In this document: one piece after another, positions 1 to 7,242 of the stretch | How positions within the stretch are numbered: the first letter of the stretch is position 1 | Layout: each line of letters starts with the position of its first letter | Assembly (NCBI GenBank): GCA_002839125.1 | Contig: PGXI01000021.1 | Span: 1-14,745 of the forward strand | Length of the DNA stretch: 14,745 nt | DNA from: Tenericutes bacterium HGW-Tenericutes-5 | GTDB taxonomy: Bacteria > Bacillota_I > Bacilli_A > Izemoplasmatales > Hujiaoplasmataceae | Direction: 5' to 3' | Position numbers and translations under genes: made by a program | Notes under the pieces: generated by a model | The model's input: only the letters and a program-made list of their open reading frames with translations | What the model was told of the DNA's origin: nothing | Databases searched by the model: none

Positions 1-11
1 TTTATAAAAAG

Positions 12-25
12 TATCTTTAAAGATA
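12..25. promoter_or_regulatory. 14-bp perfect palindrome upstream of pepP
   Basis: The sequence TATCTTTAAAGATA equals its own reverse complement. It has no loop, so it would suit a dimeric DNA-binding protein better than an RNA hairpin. It ends 21 bases before the -10 hexamer at 47-52 and overlaps the weak -35 position. An operator is possible, but AT-rich palindromes also arise by chance and only one copy is seen here. Confidence 0.3.
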
Positions 26-43
26 GAACTGTTATAATAAACG

Positions 44-52
44 TGATATAAT
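44..52 (+). promoter_or_regulatory. Extended -10 promoter for pepP-recD2
   Basis: TGATATAAT is a perfect extended -10 element (TGnTATAAT) located 24 bases before the start codon. The -35 region 17 bases upstream (TAGAAC, 24-29) matches the consensus poorly, which an extended -10 can tolerate. A second TATAAT at 33-38 is an alternative. A Shine-Dalgarno-like run (AGAGAGGTGA, 63-72) precedes the ATG at 77. Confidence 0.6.
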
Positions 53-76
53 ATTTTTATGTAGAGAGGTGATTAT

Positions 77-1342
77 ATGAACAATCAAGAATTTATAACA
101 AGAAGAAAGGTATTAATGGATGAACTCATCGATGATTCTTTTGCTTTGATGGCTTCAGGCGAAGCGATGCACAAGACTTGGGACCAATTCCATAAATACA
201 TTCCTAATCGTCATTTCTTTTATTTAACAGGATTAAAAAGAGAAAATTTCATTCTTTTTATGGCTAAAGACGGTGACAATTATTTAGAATATATTTTTAT
301 CGAAGAAGCAACTGATTATTCTAATAAATGGATAGGTAAACGACTTACAAAAGAAGAAGTAAATCAGATTTCTGGTATTGATATAAAAAACATCCTTTTT
401 GTTCAAGATTTTAAGGATTTTTTAGCTAATCGCGTTTTGACTGATTCAAGAGTTGCTATTTTGAGCAGAACTCCTGTTCACTTATATTTAGATCTTTTTA
501 GATATAAGAAGATGAAAAAACCAATGAGTTATGAGTATTTTAAAGATGTTATTGATAATTATCCAGAACTAATTATTAAGGATTTAAATACGATTATTAG
601 TAATTATCGTCGATTAAAATCAGCTTCAGAAGTTGAAGAAGTAAGAAAAGCTGTTGAATATACAAGAGCCGGAATTGAAGCGATAATGAGAAGCGTAAAA
701 CCAGGAATGAATGAAAGAAGCATTGAGGCTTTATTTGAGTATAAAGTAAAAGAAGCTGGATCATCAGGGATATCTTTTGATACAATTGTTGCGAGTGGTA
801 AGAATGCGACTATTTTACACTATGTCGAAAATGATCAAAACATAAAAGATGGCGATTTAGTATTGTTAGATTTAGGTGCTTTATCAAACCTTTATGCTGG
901 TGATATTACTCGTACTATTCCAGCAAATGGTAAGTTTAACGAAAGACAAAAAGCTTTATATGAAATGGTTTTAAATGTCAATAAAAAGACAATTGAAAAG
1001 ATAAGACCTGGAATATTTGTTAAAGAACTAAATGATTTTGCTAAAGATATGCTGGCAGAAGGTGCAGTTAATTTAGGTTTAATTAAAGAAAAGAGCGAGA
1101 TTGATAAGTATTATTATCATGGAGTCAGTCATTATTTAGGACTTGATGTACATGACACTGGCACTTATTCAGAAGTTTTAGCTCCTGGAGCAATAGTTAC
1201 AGTTGAACCAGGTATATATGTTGAAGAAGAAAGTATTGGAATTAGAATCGAAGATGATGTTTTGGTTACTAAGAACGGTCACGAAAATTTAAGTAAAGCG
1301 ATTATAAAAGAAGTAAAAGATATCGAAGAATTTATGAAGTAG
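77..1342 (+). CDS. pepP: M24 family aminopeptidase P (Xaa-Pro aminopeptidase)
   Basis: This is a cytosolic metallopeptidase that removes the N-terminal residue from peptides whose second residue is proline. The 421-residue protein has the family's two parts: an aminopeptidase P N-terminal domain (about 5-135, with RHFFYLTGL at 45-53) and a C-terminal pita-bread catalytic domain (about 180-410). All five expected metal ligands are visible: D265 (LLDLG), D276 (AGDITRT), H352 (HGVSHYLGLDVHD), E377 (VEPGIY) and E392 (RIEDD). The accessory histidines H248, H348 and H359 are also present. There is no signal peptide. The ATG at 77 follows a good ribosome binding site and an extended -10 promoter. 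recD2 begins 7 bases after the stop and its Shine-Dalgarno overlaps the pepP end, so the two are probably co-transcribed. Family assignment is firm; exact Xaa-Pro specificity is inferred from the N-terminal domain and the ligand set. Confidence 0.9.
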   Translation: MNNQEFITRRKVLMDELIDDSFALMASGEAMHKTWDQFHKYIPNRHFFYLTGLKRENFILFMAKDGDNYLEYIFIEEATDYSNKWIGKRLTKEEVNQISGIDIKNILFVQDFKDFLANRVLTDSRVAILSRTPVHLYLDLFRYKKMKKPMSYEYFKDVIDNYPELIIKDLNTIISNYRRLKSASEVEEVRKAVEYTRAGIEAIMRSVKPGMNERSIEALFEYKVKEAGSSGISFDTIVASGKNATILHYVENDQNIKDGDLVLLDLGALSNLYAGDITRTIPANGKFNERQKALYEMVLNVNKKTIEKIRPGIFVKELNDFAKDMLAEGAVNLGLIKEKSEIDKYYYHGVSHYLGLDVHDTGTYSEVLAPGAIVTVEPGIYVEEESIGIRIEDDVLVTKNGHENLSKAIIKEVKDIEEFMK

Positions 1343-1349
1343 AGGTATT

Positions 1350-3584
1350 ATGAGTTATATCGAAGGAAGTATTCAAAGATATTTATTTTATAGCGAAGAT
1401 ACTTCTTATTCAGTAGTTAAAATAAAGATTACTGATACTGATGATGAAGATATCGTTCATTATGAACCCACAATTATTGTTTGTGGGTTTTTTCCTAAAT
1501 TAGAGCATAGTGTTAACTATCGTTTTTTCGGTGAAGTAACAAATCATCCTAAATATGGTATTCAATATAACGCCAACCGCTTCGAAAGAATGGTTGATAA
1601 CACTTATGAAGGTTTGCTTGATTATTTATCTAGTGATTTATTCAAAGGTGTCGGTAAAAAGACTGCAGAAAGAATTATTGATACTTTAGGTTTGAGTGCA
1701 CTCGATTTGATTGCTGAAGATAAGTACGTTTTAGATAAAGTGCCAAAGGTTAACGCTAAGTTGAGAGACTCTATTTTTAAAGAGGTCGTCAGCAACAAGG
1801 AGATGGAAAATACTTTGGTGTGGCTTTATAGTTTTGAGATATCACCAAAGATGGCTATGAGAATATATTCACATTATGGCTTAGCTACGATAAATACAAT
1901 TAAAGAAAATCCTTATGTATTGATGGATCATATTGAAGGTATTGGGTTTAAGAGAGCTGATGAAATCGGATTGAAAATTGGTTTTGAATATGATTCGCCA
2001 CTTAGAATATCAGCAGTAATTTATTATTTGTTAACAGAATATATGAATAAATTCGGAGATACTTATTTAGAAAAGGATCAACTAATAGAATATACACTGA
2101 GATTTTTAAATTCTCATCCTGACTTTAACGTGGAGCAAGATTTGGTTTTTGATCAGATTCAGAGTTTGCTTGAGGTTAAAAGAATAGTTGAAGTTGAAGG
2201 TAAGATAGCACTTAAATATTTATATCAGGCAGAAGGTTATTTAGCAAAAAAAGTAAAAGAAATCAACAATATTGAAATCAGCGAAATCAATGCTGATGAG
2301 TTTGAAGAATTAGTTAAAAATTTTCAAACCATAAATGATATAACCTATACAAAAGCCCAGAAGAAAGCGATTTACACCGCATTAAACAACAATTTTTCTA
2401 TTATTACCGGTGGTCCAGGAACTGGTAAAACCACAGTGATAAAAGGGGTCATTGAAATTTATAAATGGCTTCATAATAATAAGATTGAGAAAGACCTGAT
2501 TAAATTAGCCGCACCAACAGGTAAAGCTGCGAAGCGAATTTCCGAGGCAACAAATCTTACTGCAACAACGGTTCATAAATTACTGGGATATGATTTTGAA
2601 GGAACTTTTAAGTATGATGAATATAATGAGCTAGATGCGAAAATTCTTATCGTTGATGAAGCAAGTATGCTTGATTCATTACTTGCGAGAAAGTTATTTT
2701 CTGCAGTAGGAAAGAATACAAAAGTTATTTTTGTTGGCGATGCCAACCAGTTACCTTCAGTAGGTCCAGGGGATGTTTTGAATAATTTAATTGAGTCAAA
2801 AATATTCAATGTAGTAGAACTCGATATTATTCATCGTCAAGCTAGCGATTCGCACATAATTTCCTTAGCCTACGATATTTTAAATAAAAATATAAACGAG
2901 AATTTCTTTCATAATTATCCCGATAAACAATTCTTAAACGCTAGAGACGATACTATTAGCACTAGGATTTTAGAGAAGATTGCGTATTTAATCGAAGAAG
3001 GATATGATTTGATTAATGATATTCAAATTTTGATCCCCGTTTATAAAGGTTATAATGGAATCGATAGAATTAATGCTTTAATCCAAAGTACTTTCAATAA
3101 GGATAATCAAAAATTTGCGGTTAAGTATAAAGATAAAGAATTTTGGTATGGCGATAAAGTAATGCAACTTATTAATCAACCAGAAGATAATATTATGAAT
3201 GGCGACCAAGGAGTTGTTATTGGTATTACTCCTAATGATGAGTTAATAGTAGATTTTTCAGAAATAATCGTAAAGTATTCGACCAAGGATTTAGAAAATC
3301 TAACCTTAGCTTATGCAGTTTCGATTCATAAATCTCAAGGCTCTGAATTTAGAGCGGTTATAATGCCGCTTTCTAAAGCTTATACGATTATGTTGAAACG
3401 AAAACTTCTTTATACCGCGGTTACAAGAGCTAAAGAACAGTTGATAATGATTGGCGATTTTGAAAGTTATCGAAGAGGTGTTTTAGGACAAGATCGAAAG
3501 CGAAATACGCTTTTAAAGCAGTTTTTAGAAGACGAAATTATTGATCAAGAAATAAATCAAGTAAAGATAACAGATTTTTTGTAA
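1350..3584 (+). CDS. recD2: RecD2-type 5'-3' DNA helicase (SF1B)
   Basis: This is an ATP-dependent DNA helicase of the RecD2 class, which works without RecBC and in Firmicutes supports DNA repair and replication fork progress. The 744 residues show an N-terminal OB-like region with the family's GFFP motif (46-49), helix-hairpin-helix segments at about 98-110 and 195-207, and an SF1 helicase core. Visible motifs are Walker A GGPGTGKTT (354-362), Walker B VDEAS (435-439), the late motif SIHKSQGSEF (from 658) and YTAVTRA (688-694) with the arginine finger R693. Length is close to the Bacillus protein. The ATG at 1350 follows an AGAGG site that overlaps the pepP stop. In Bacillus recD2 (yrrC) likewise lies just upstream of alaS. 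An intrinsic-terminator-like hairpin sits in codons 39-48. Confidence 0.95.
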   Translation: MSYIEGSIQRYLFYSEDTSYSVVKIKITDTDDEDIVHYEPTIIVCGFFPKLEHSVNYRFFGEVTNHPKYGIQYNANRFERMVDNTYEGLLDYLSSDLFKGVGKKTAERIIDTLGLSALDLIAEDKYVLDKVPKVNAKLRDSIFKEVVSNKEMENTLVWLYSFEISPKMAMRIYSHYGLATINTIKENPYVLMDHIEGIGFKRADEIGLKIGFEYDSPLRISAVIYYLLTEYMNKFGDTYLEKDQLIEYTLRFLNSHPDFNVEQDLVFDQIQSLLEVKRIVEVEGKIALKYLYQAEGYLAKKVKEINNIEISEINADEFEELVKNFQTINDITYTKAQKKAIYTALNNNFSIITGGPGTGKTTVIKGVIEIYKWLHNNKIEKDLIKLAAPTGKAAKRISEATNLTATTVHKLLGYDFEGTFKYDEYNELDAKILIVDEASMLDSLLARKLFSAVGKNTKVIFVGDANQLPSVGPGDVLNNLIESKIFNVVELDIIHRQASDSHIISLAYDILNKNINENFFHNYPDKQFLNARDDTISTRILEKIAYLIEEGYDLINDIQILIPVYKGYNGIDRINALIQSTFNKDNQKFAVKYKDKEFWYGDKVMQLINQPEDNIMNGDQGVVIGITPNDELIVDFSEIIVKYSTKDLENLTLAYAVSIHKSQGSEFRAVIMPLSKAYTIMLKRKLLYTAVTRAKEQLIMIGDFESYRRGVLGQDRKRNTLLKQFLEDEIIDQEINQVKITDFL
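1465..1493 (+). terminator. Intragenic terminator-like hairpin in recD2
   Basis: A perfect 9-bp inverted repeat (AACCCACAA at 1465-1473, TTGTGGGTT at 1481-1489) with a 7-base loop runs directly into a T tract (1488-1493). This is the shape of a Rho-independent terminator, but it lies about 115 bases inside recD2, over the codons for the family's GFFP segment. In an actively translated message ribosomes would block folding, so it may act only when translation initiation is poor. Whether it works is unknown. Confidence 0.4.
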
Positions 3585-3589
3585 TCTGT
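3570..3589 (+). repeat. Inverted repeat across the recD2 stop codon
   Basis: ACAGATT (3570-3576) and AATCTGT (3583-3589) are perfect 7-bp arms around a 6-base loop. The repeat covers the recD2 stop codon and ends next to the -35 hexamer of the alaS promoter. It lacks a T tract after the stem, so it is not a convincing terminator; it could stabilise the recD2 mRNA 3' end. Confidence 0.35.
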
Positions 3590-3618
3590 TTGCAAATACG
3601 TGAGTTTTATTGTATAAT
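3590..3618 (+). promoter_or_regulatory. Promoter of the alaS T-box leader
   Basis: TTGCAA (3590-3595) as -35 and a perfect TATAAT (3613-3618) as -10 are separated by the ideal 17 bases. Transcription should begin near 3625, just upstream of the first conserved T-box element. This gives alaS its own sigma-A-type promoter after recD2. Confidence 0.75.
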
Positions 3619-3624
3619 CTTAAG

Positions 3625-3856
3625 GTAAATCGAAGACGAAGATAAGTAGTAATGTTTTGTTGGAATTTTAAGAGAGTTTAGGGTTGGTGCGACTAAACAA
3701 ACAAGATATTTATGAAGCTCCTTCCAAGAGGTGGAAAACCCACACGTGAGTCTCGCGTTAAGAGATTTTAAAGTGTTAGTTCATTAGTAAGAACTAGAAT
3801 TAAGGTGGTACCGCGTTTAATCGTCCTTTTATTTTTAGGGGACGATTTTCTTTTTT
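3625..3856 (+). promoter_or_regulatory. T-box riboswitch, alanine specifier GCU
   Basis: This is a complete tRNA-sensing leader for alaS. Stem I carries AAGTAGTAA (3644-3652), the distal AGAGAG bulge (3671-3676) and a loop with GGTTGGTGCGA closed by GTTTAG/CTAAAC (3676-3681/3693-3698). The 3' side of the specifier loop reads TGAAGCTCC, placing the alanine codon GCT at 3717-3719. GTGG and CCAC arms near 3732-3745 resemble the stem II/IIA-B pseudoknot, and TCTC/GAGA (3751-3754/3762-3765) stem III. The 14-base T-box AAGGTGGTACCGCG is at 3802-3815; its TGGT bulge fits a tRNA ending in ACCA. ATTAA (3799-3803) can pair with TTAAT (3817-3821) as antiterminator, which competes with the terminator stem. 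Uncharged tRNA-Ala should therefore turn the operon on. Confidence 0.95.
3819..3856 (+). terminator. Regulated terminator of the alaS T-box
   Basis: AATCGTCC (3819-3826) pairs perfectly with GGACGATT (3840-3847), followed by a T-rich tail to 3856. The first bases of the 5' arm are shared with the antiterminator, so the two folds exclude each other. With charged tRNA-Ala this hairpin should stop transcription before alaS. Confidence 0.9.
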
Positions 3857-3875
3857 AAAAGAATAATTAAAGCTT

Positions 3876-3882
3876 GAGGTGA
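3876..3882 (+). promoter_or_regulatory. alaS ribosome binding site (decides start)
   Basis: GAGGTGA lies 6 bases before the ATG at 3889 but touches the in-frame ATG at 3883. Spacing therefore favours 3889, which gives the family-typical N-terminus MKYLTGNEIR. Confidence 0.75.
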
Positions 3883-3888
3883 ATGAAA

Positions 3889-6522
3889 ATGAAATATTTA
3901 ACAGGAAATGAAATTAGAAACACTTGGTTAAGATTTTTTAAGAATAAAGGTCATGCGGTTGAAGAAGGCGCTTCTTTGATACCGAATAATGATCCAACGC
4001 TTTTATGGATGAATTCAGGAGTAGCTGCTTTAAAGAAATATTTTGATGGCAGAGTTGTTCCAAAGAATCCAAGAATCGTTAATGTTCAAAAATGTATTAG
4101 AACCAATGATATTGAAAATGTTGGAAATACCGCAAGACACCATACTTTCTTTGAAATGATGGGGAATTTTTCAATTGGGGATTACTTTAGAGATGAAGCG
4201 ATTGAATATGGATTTGAAATCTTAACGAGTGATGAGTATTTTGGTTTTCCGATTGAAAAATTATATTTTACTTATTATCCTACCGATTTAGAAACCAAAC
4301 AAAGATGGCTTGACTTAGGAATAAGTGAAGAACATTTAATTTCATCCGAAGGGAACTTTTGGGAAATCGGTTCTGGACCATGTGGGCCATGTACAGAGAT
4401 TTTCTATGATCGCGGTGAGATGTTTGGTGATTTTACTACCGAGTCAATCAAGAAAGATATTGAAAATGATCGTTATGTAGAATTATGGAATATCGTTTTA
4501 TCACAATATAACGCAATTGAAGGTTTGGATAGAGAAAAATATCCTGAACTTCCTTCAAAGAACATTGATACCGGAGCTGGTCTTGAAAGATTTGCTGCGG
4601 TAATTCAAGGGGCTAAAACTAATTTTGAAACTGACCTTTTTATGCCAATTATCAATAAGATTAGTGAAGTAGCTAATATTGAATATACAGGGCAAAAGGC
4701 TTTTAAAGTAATCGCTGACCATGTTAGAACGGTTACTATGGCTATTAGCGATGGTGCAATGTTGAGTAATGAAGGAAGAGGCTATGTCCTTAGAAGACTG
4801 CTTCGAAGAGCGGTAAAATACGGAAAACAACTTAAGATTGAAAAGCCATTCTTAGTTAGTTTAGTTGATAAAGCAGTTGAGGTATTAAGACCATTCTATC
4901 CATATATTGAAGAAAAGGTTTCAATCGTGAAAAAAATTGTTGAATCCGAAGAAAACAAATTCTTGGAAACCTTGTTATCTGGCGAAAAGAAGTTAAATGA
5001 AATCATGGATAACACTAAGAATAAAACTATCAGTGGACAAGATGCATTCTTACTATATGATACTTACGGATTCCCGCTTGAGTTAACTGAAGAGTATGCT
5101 TTGGAGCAGGGATATTCAGTCGACTTAAAAGGTTTTAAAACTGAAATGGAAAAGCAAAAAGATCGAGCTCGCAAAGCGCGGACTGAAACTGATTCAATGA
5201 TGGGACAAAATGAAGAGTTTTTAAACTTTTTAGCAAGTAGTGAATTTATTGGTTATGAAACAACTAAATCAAGCGCAACTATCATTAAAATTTTTAATGA
5301 AGGATTAGTGCTTGATAAAACACCTTTCTATGCAACTTCCGGTGGACAGTTAGCTGACCAAGGTAAGATTTATAATGATAAGATCATCTTAAATGTTATT
5401 GACGTTGAAAAGATGCCAAATGGACAGTTTTTACATAAAGTAGATGAAGAATTGTCATTAAATTATGAAGGTATGCAGGTAGTTGCGGAAGTTGATGCAA
5501 GAAGAAGAGAATTGACTGAGTATCATCATTCAGCAACACATCTATTGTTTAAAGCACTTAGAGATACTTTAGGAAATCATGTTTCTCAACAAGGTTCTCA
5601 AGTTAGTTTTGATGGATTGAGATTTGACTTTAATCATTATGAGGCTATCGATGATGAGACGATTTTAAAGATTGAAAGAATTGTTAATGAGATGATAAAA
5701 GATTCTTATAAATCGACAACTAAAGTCATGAGCGTCGAAGAAGCAAGAAGCCTTGGGGCTATCGCAGAATTCGGTGAAAAGTATGGTGATAAAGTTAGAA
5801 CGATCGATTTAAAGTACACTTTAGATCTTTGCGGCGGAACTCATGTTAAGGATATTGCGGATATTGAAAAGTTTGCGATTAAATCATTATCATCTATCGG
5901 TTCGGGAATTTATCGAATTGAAGGGCTTGTTAATGTTATGGTAGAAAAGCTAGATGAGTCTTTAGTTGGATTAAACCAAGATATCGACAACTTGATTAAC
6001 AAAGCTAACAAAATACTTTCAAGCGCTAAAGAAGAAGGAATAAAACTTGATTTTAATTTCAATAAAAGCAATATTCAATTAGGAAGCTTTCAAGATGTTA
6101 TCAATAAACGTGAAGAGTTACATACTGCGCAAATAGCGGTTAAAGATTTAGAAAAAGAGTATAACCATTTAAAAGAAGAATTAGCTAAAGCCTCAGTATC
6201 TAATTTTGATGAACTTGTTTTTGATAATAAGATAATTGCCGAACTTAGCAACATTAACGGTTCTACTTTGAAGCAACTAGCTGATGAGGCTATGGCTAAT
6301 ACAGGAGTAGACTTTGTCTTCTTAGCTTCTAGCATTGATGATAAAGTAATTTTCGTTGCTAAGAGCAACTCTAAAGATTTTAACGCTGGATTAATCGTTA
6401 AAGAAGCAGCTCAAATCTGCGGCGGTAACGGTGGCGGCAGAAGCGATTTTGCTCAAGCTGGTGGTAAGGACACTTCAAAAATTAAGGATGCAATTAAGAG
6501 AGTGAAGGAATTAGTTTTATGA
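3889..6522 (+). CDS. alaS: Alanyl-tRNA synthetase
   Basis: AlaRS attaches alanine to tRNA-Ala in the cytosol and hydrolyses mischarged Ser- or Gly-tRNA-Ala. The 877 residues match the usual length. The class II catalytic domain has NVQKCIRTNDIENVG (65-79) and ARHHTFFEMMGNFSIGDYF (82-100), the short Firmicutes form lacking the GGKHND insert of E. coli. GPCGPCTE is near 163-170. The editing domain shows the zinc-binding pair H547xxxH551 and C648xxxH652, and the C-terminal C-Ala domain has GGNGGGR at 845-851. No domain is missing. I chose the ATG at 3889 over 3883 because of Shine-Dalgarno spacing. A T-box with an alanine codon precedes it, and the stop overlaps the ruvX start by four bases (ATGA), implying translational coupling. 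Confidence 0.98.
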   Translation: MKYLTGNEIRNTWLRFFKNKGHAVEEGASLIPNNDPTLLWMNSGVAALKKYFDGRVVPKNPRIVNVQKCIRTNDIENVGNTARHHTFFEMMGNFSIGDYFRDEAIEYGFEILTSDEYFGFPIEKLYFTYYPTDLETKQRWLDLGISEEHLISSEGNFWEIGSGPCGPCTEIFYDRGEMFGDFTTESIKKDIENDRYVELWNIVLSQYNAIEGLDREKYPELPSKNIDTGAGLERFAAVIQGAKTNFETDLFMPIINKISEVANIEYTGQKAFKVIADHVRTVTMAISDGAMLSNEGRGYVLRRLLRRAVKYGKQLKIEKPFLVSLVDKAVEVLRPFYPYIEEKVSIVKKIVESEENKFLETLLSGEKKLNEIMDNTKNKTISGQDAFLLYDTYGFPLELTEEYALEQGYSVDLKGFKTEMEKQKDRARKARTETDSMMGQNEEFLNFLASSEFIGYETTKSSATIIKIFNEGLVLDKTPFYATSGGQLADQGKIYNDKIILNVIDVEKMPNGQFLHKVDEELSLNYEGMQVVAEVDARRRELTEYHHSATHLLFKALRDTLGNHVSQQGSQVSFDGLRFDFNHYEAIDDETILKIERIVNEMIKDSYKSTTKVMSVEEARSLGAIAEFGEKYGDKVRTIDLKYTLDLCGGTHVKDIADIEKFAIKSLSSIGSGIYRIEGLVNVMVEKLDESLVGLNQDIDNLINKANKILSSAKEEGIKLDFNFNKSNIQLGSFQDVINKREELHTAQIAVKDLEKEYNHLKEELAKASVSNFDELVFDNKIIAELSNINGSTLKQLADEAMANTGVDFVFLASSIDDKVIFVAKSNSKDFNAGLIVKEAAQICGGNGGGRSDFAQAGGKDTSKIKDAIKRVKELVL

Positions 6523-6944
6523 AAATTGTAGGTTTAGATTTAGGCTCAAAGACTTTAGGGATAGCTGTGTCTGATCCATCAAAGACGATTGCGACCAAAC
6601 TTACTACAATAACTTTCACAAATAATGATTTTGAGTATGCAATTAAAGAATTATTTGCTATACTTAAAGATGAAGATATTGAACTATTTGTTTTAGGATT
6701 ACCGAAAAATATGGATGGAAGTTTAGGCTTCCAAGCTCAATCTTCAATAAGATTTAAAGAAATGCTTGAAGCAAAATTTAATAAAAACGTTATTCTTTGG
6801 GATGAAAGATTAACATCAAAGATGGCAGAGTCTTTAATGATTTCTGCTAACGTAAGTAGAAAGAAAAGAAAAACAAAGGTTGACTTTGTGGCAGCCACAA
6901 TAATATTACAAAGCTATTTGGATAGCAGAAAGAGAGATTTATAA
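6519..6944 (+). CDS. ruvX: RuvX/YqgF family pre-16S rRNA nuclease
   Basis: YqgF/RuvX proteins have an RNase H-like fold. The best supported role is cleavage that matures the 5' end of 16S rRNA; a Holliday junction resolvase role was once proposed. The 141-residue length is typical. Conserved acidic motifs are present: GLDLGSKTLGIAVSD (5-19, D7), LGLPKNMDGS (59-68), WDERLTS (94-100) and VDFVAATIILQSYLD (121-135, D122). The basic run RKKRKTK (114-120) just before D122 is usual. The ATG overlaps the alaS stop as ATGA and the DUF1292 gene starts one base after its own stop. In Bacillus, ireB (yrzL) lies between alaS and this gene; here it is absent. Confidence 0.93.
   Translation: MKIVGLDLGSKTLGIAVSDPSKTIATKLTTITFTNNDFEYAIKELFAILKDEDIELFVLGLPKNMDGSLGFQAQSSIRFKEMLEAKFNKNVILWDERLTSKMAESLMISANVSRKKRKTKVDFVAATIILQSYLDSRKRDL
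6886..6900. repeat. 15-base near-palindrome in ruvX
   Basis: TTGTGGC and GCCACAA flank a single A. As RNA it could form a 6-bp stem with a three-base CAG loop. No T tract follows, and it lies in the conserved VDFVAAT codons, so a chance or weak mRNA structure is most likely. Confidence 0.25.
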
Positions 6945-6945
6945 A

Positions 6946-7242
6946 ATGAATGAATTTGATGATACTTTAATAATTACCGATGAGTTAGGAAATGAATTAG
7001 AAGCAATGATTATAATGACTTTTGAGTCTGAAGAATTTGGAAAAAGCTATTTAGTTTATCAATTAAAAGATGATGAAACTGGCGAATATTTCGCAGCTAG
7101 CTTTAATCCTGAAGATGGTGATGAAGGTAATTTAAATCCAATCGAAACTGATGAAGAGTGGGATTTAATTGAAGAAGTACTAGAAAGTTTCTTGGAAGAC
7201 CAAGAAGAAGCGGAAGAAGAACACGATCATAAACATGAGTAA
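6946..7242 (+). CDS. yrzB: DUF1292 acidic protein (YrzB-like)
   Basis: This is a 98-residue, very acidic protein of the DUF1292 family, whose function is not established. The family core is recognisable: IITDELGNELEA (9-20), SYLVYQLKDDETGEYFAASF (34-53) and a tail such as WDLIEEVLESFLED. The last residues (EEEHDHKHE) form a short Glu/His tail that could bind metal, though this is only a guess. It begins one base after the ruvX stop and overlaps trmR by 8 bases. The position between ruvX and trmR matches Bacillus yrzB, which supports the call. The ribosome binding site (AGAGAG, 6930-6935) is modest. In Bacillus mltG (yrrL) follows yrzB; here it is absent. Confidence 0.85.
   Translation: MNEFDDTLIITDELGNELEAMIIMTFESEEFGKSYLVYQLKDDETGEYFAASFNPEDGDEGNLNPIETDEEWDLIEEVLESFLEDQEEAEEEHDHKHE

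Noticed and set aside
3883..3888. First in-frame ATG as the alaS start
   Set aside because: The GAGGTGA site touches it, leaving no usable spacing. The ATG at 3889 has a 6-base gap and gives the usual N-terminus.
5221..5240. AGTTT/AAACT repeat with a T run in alaS as a terminator
   Set aside because: The loop would be only two bases and the stem is AT-only, too weak to stop transcription.
6090..6368. Minus-strand open frame of 92 codons within alaS
   Set aside because: It lies wholly opposite the C-terminal part of AlaRS, with no motif and no start signal. The same holds for the minus-strand frames at 4555-4830, 2573-2809, 597-785 and 7803-7997.
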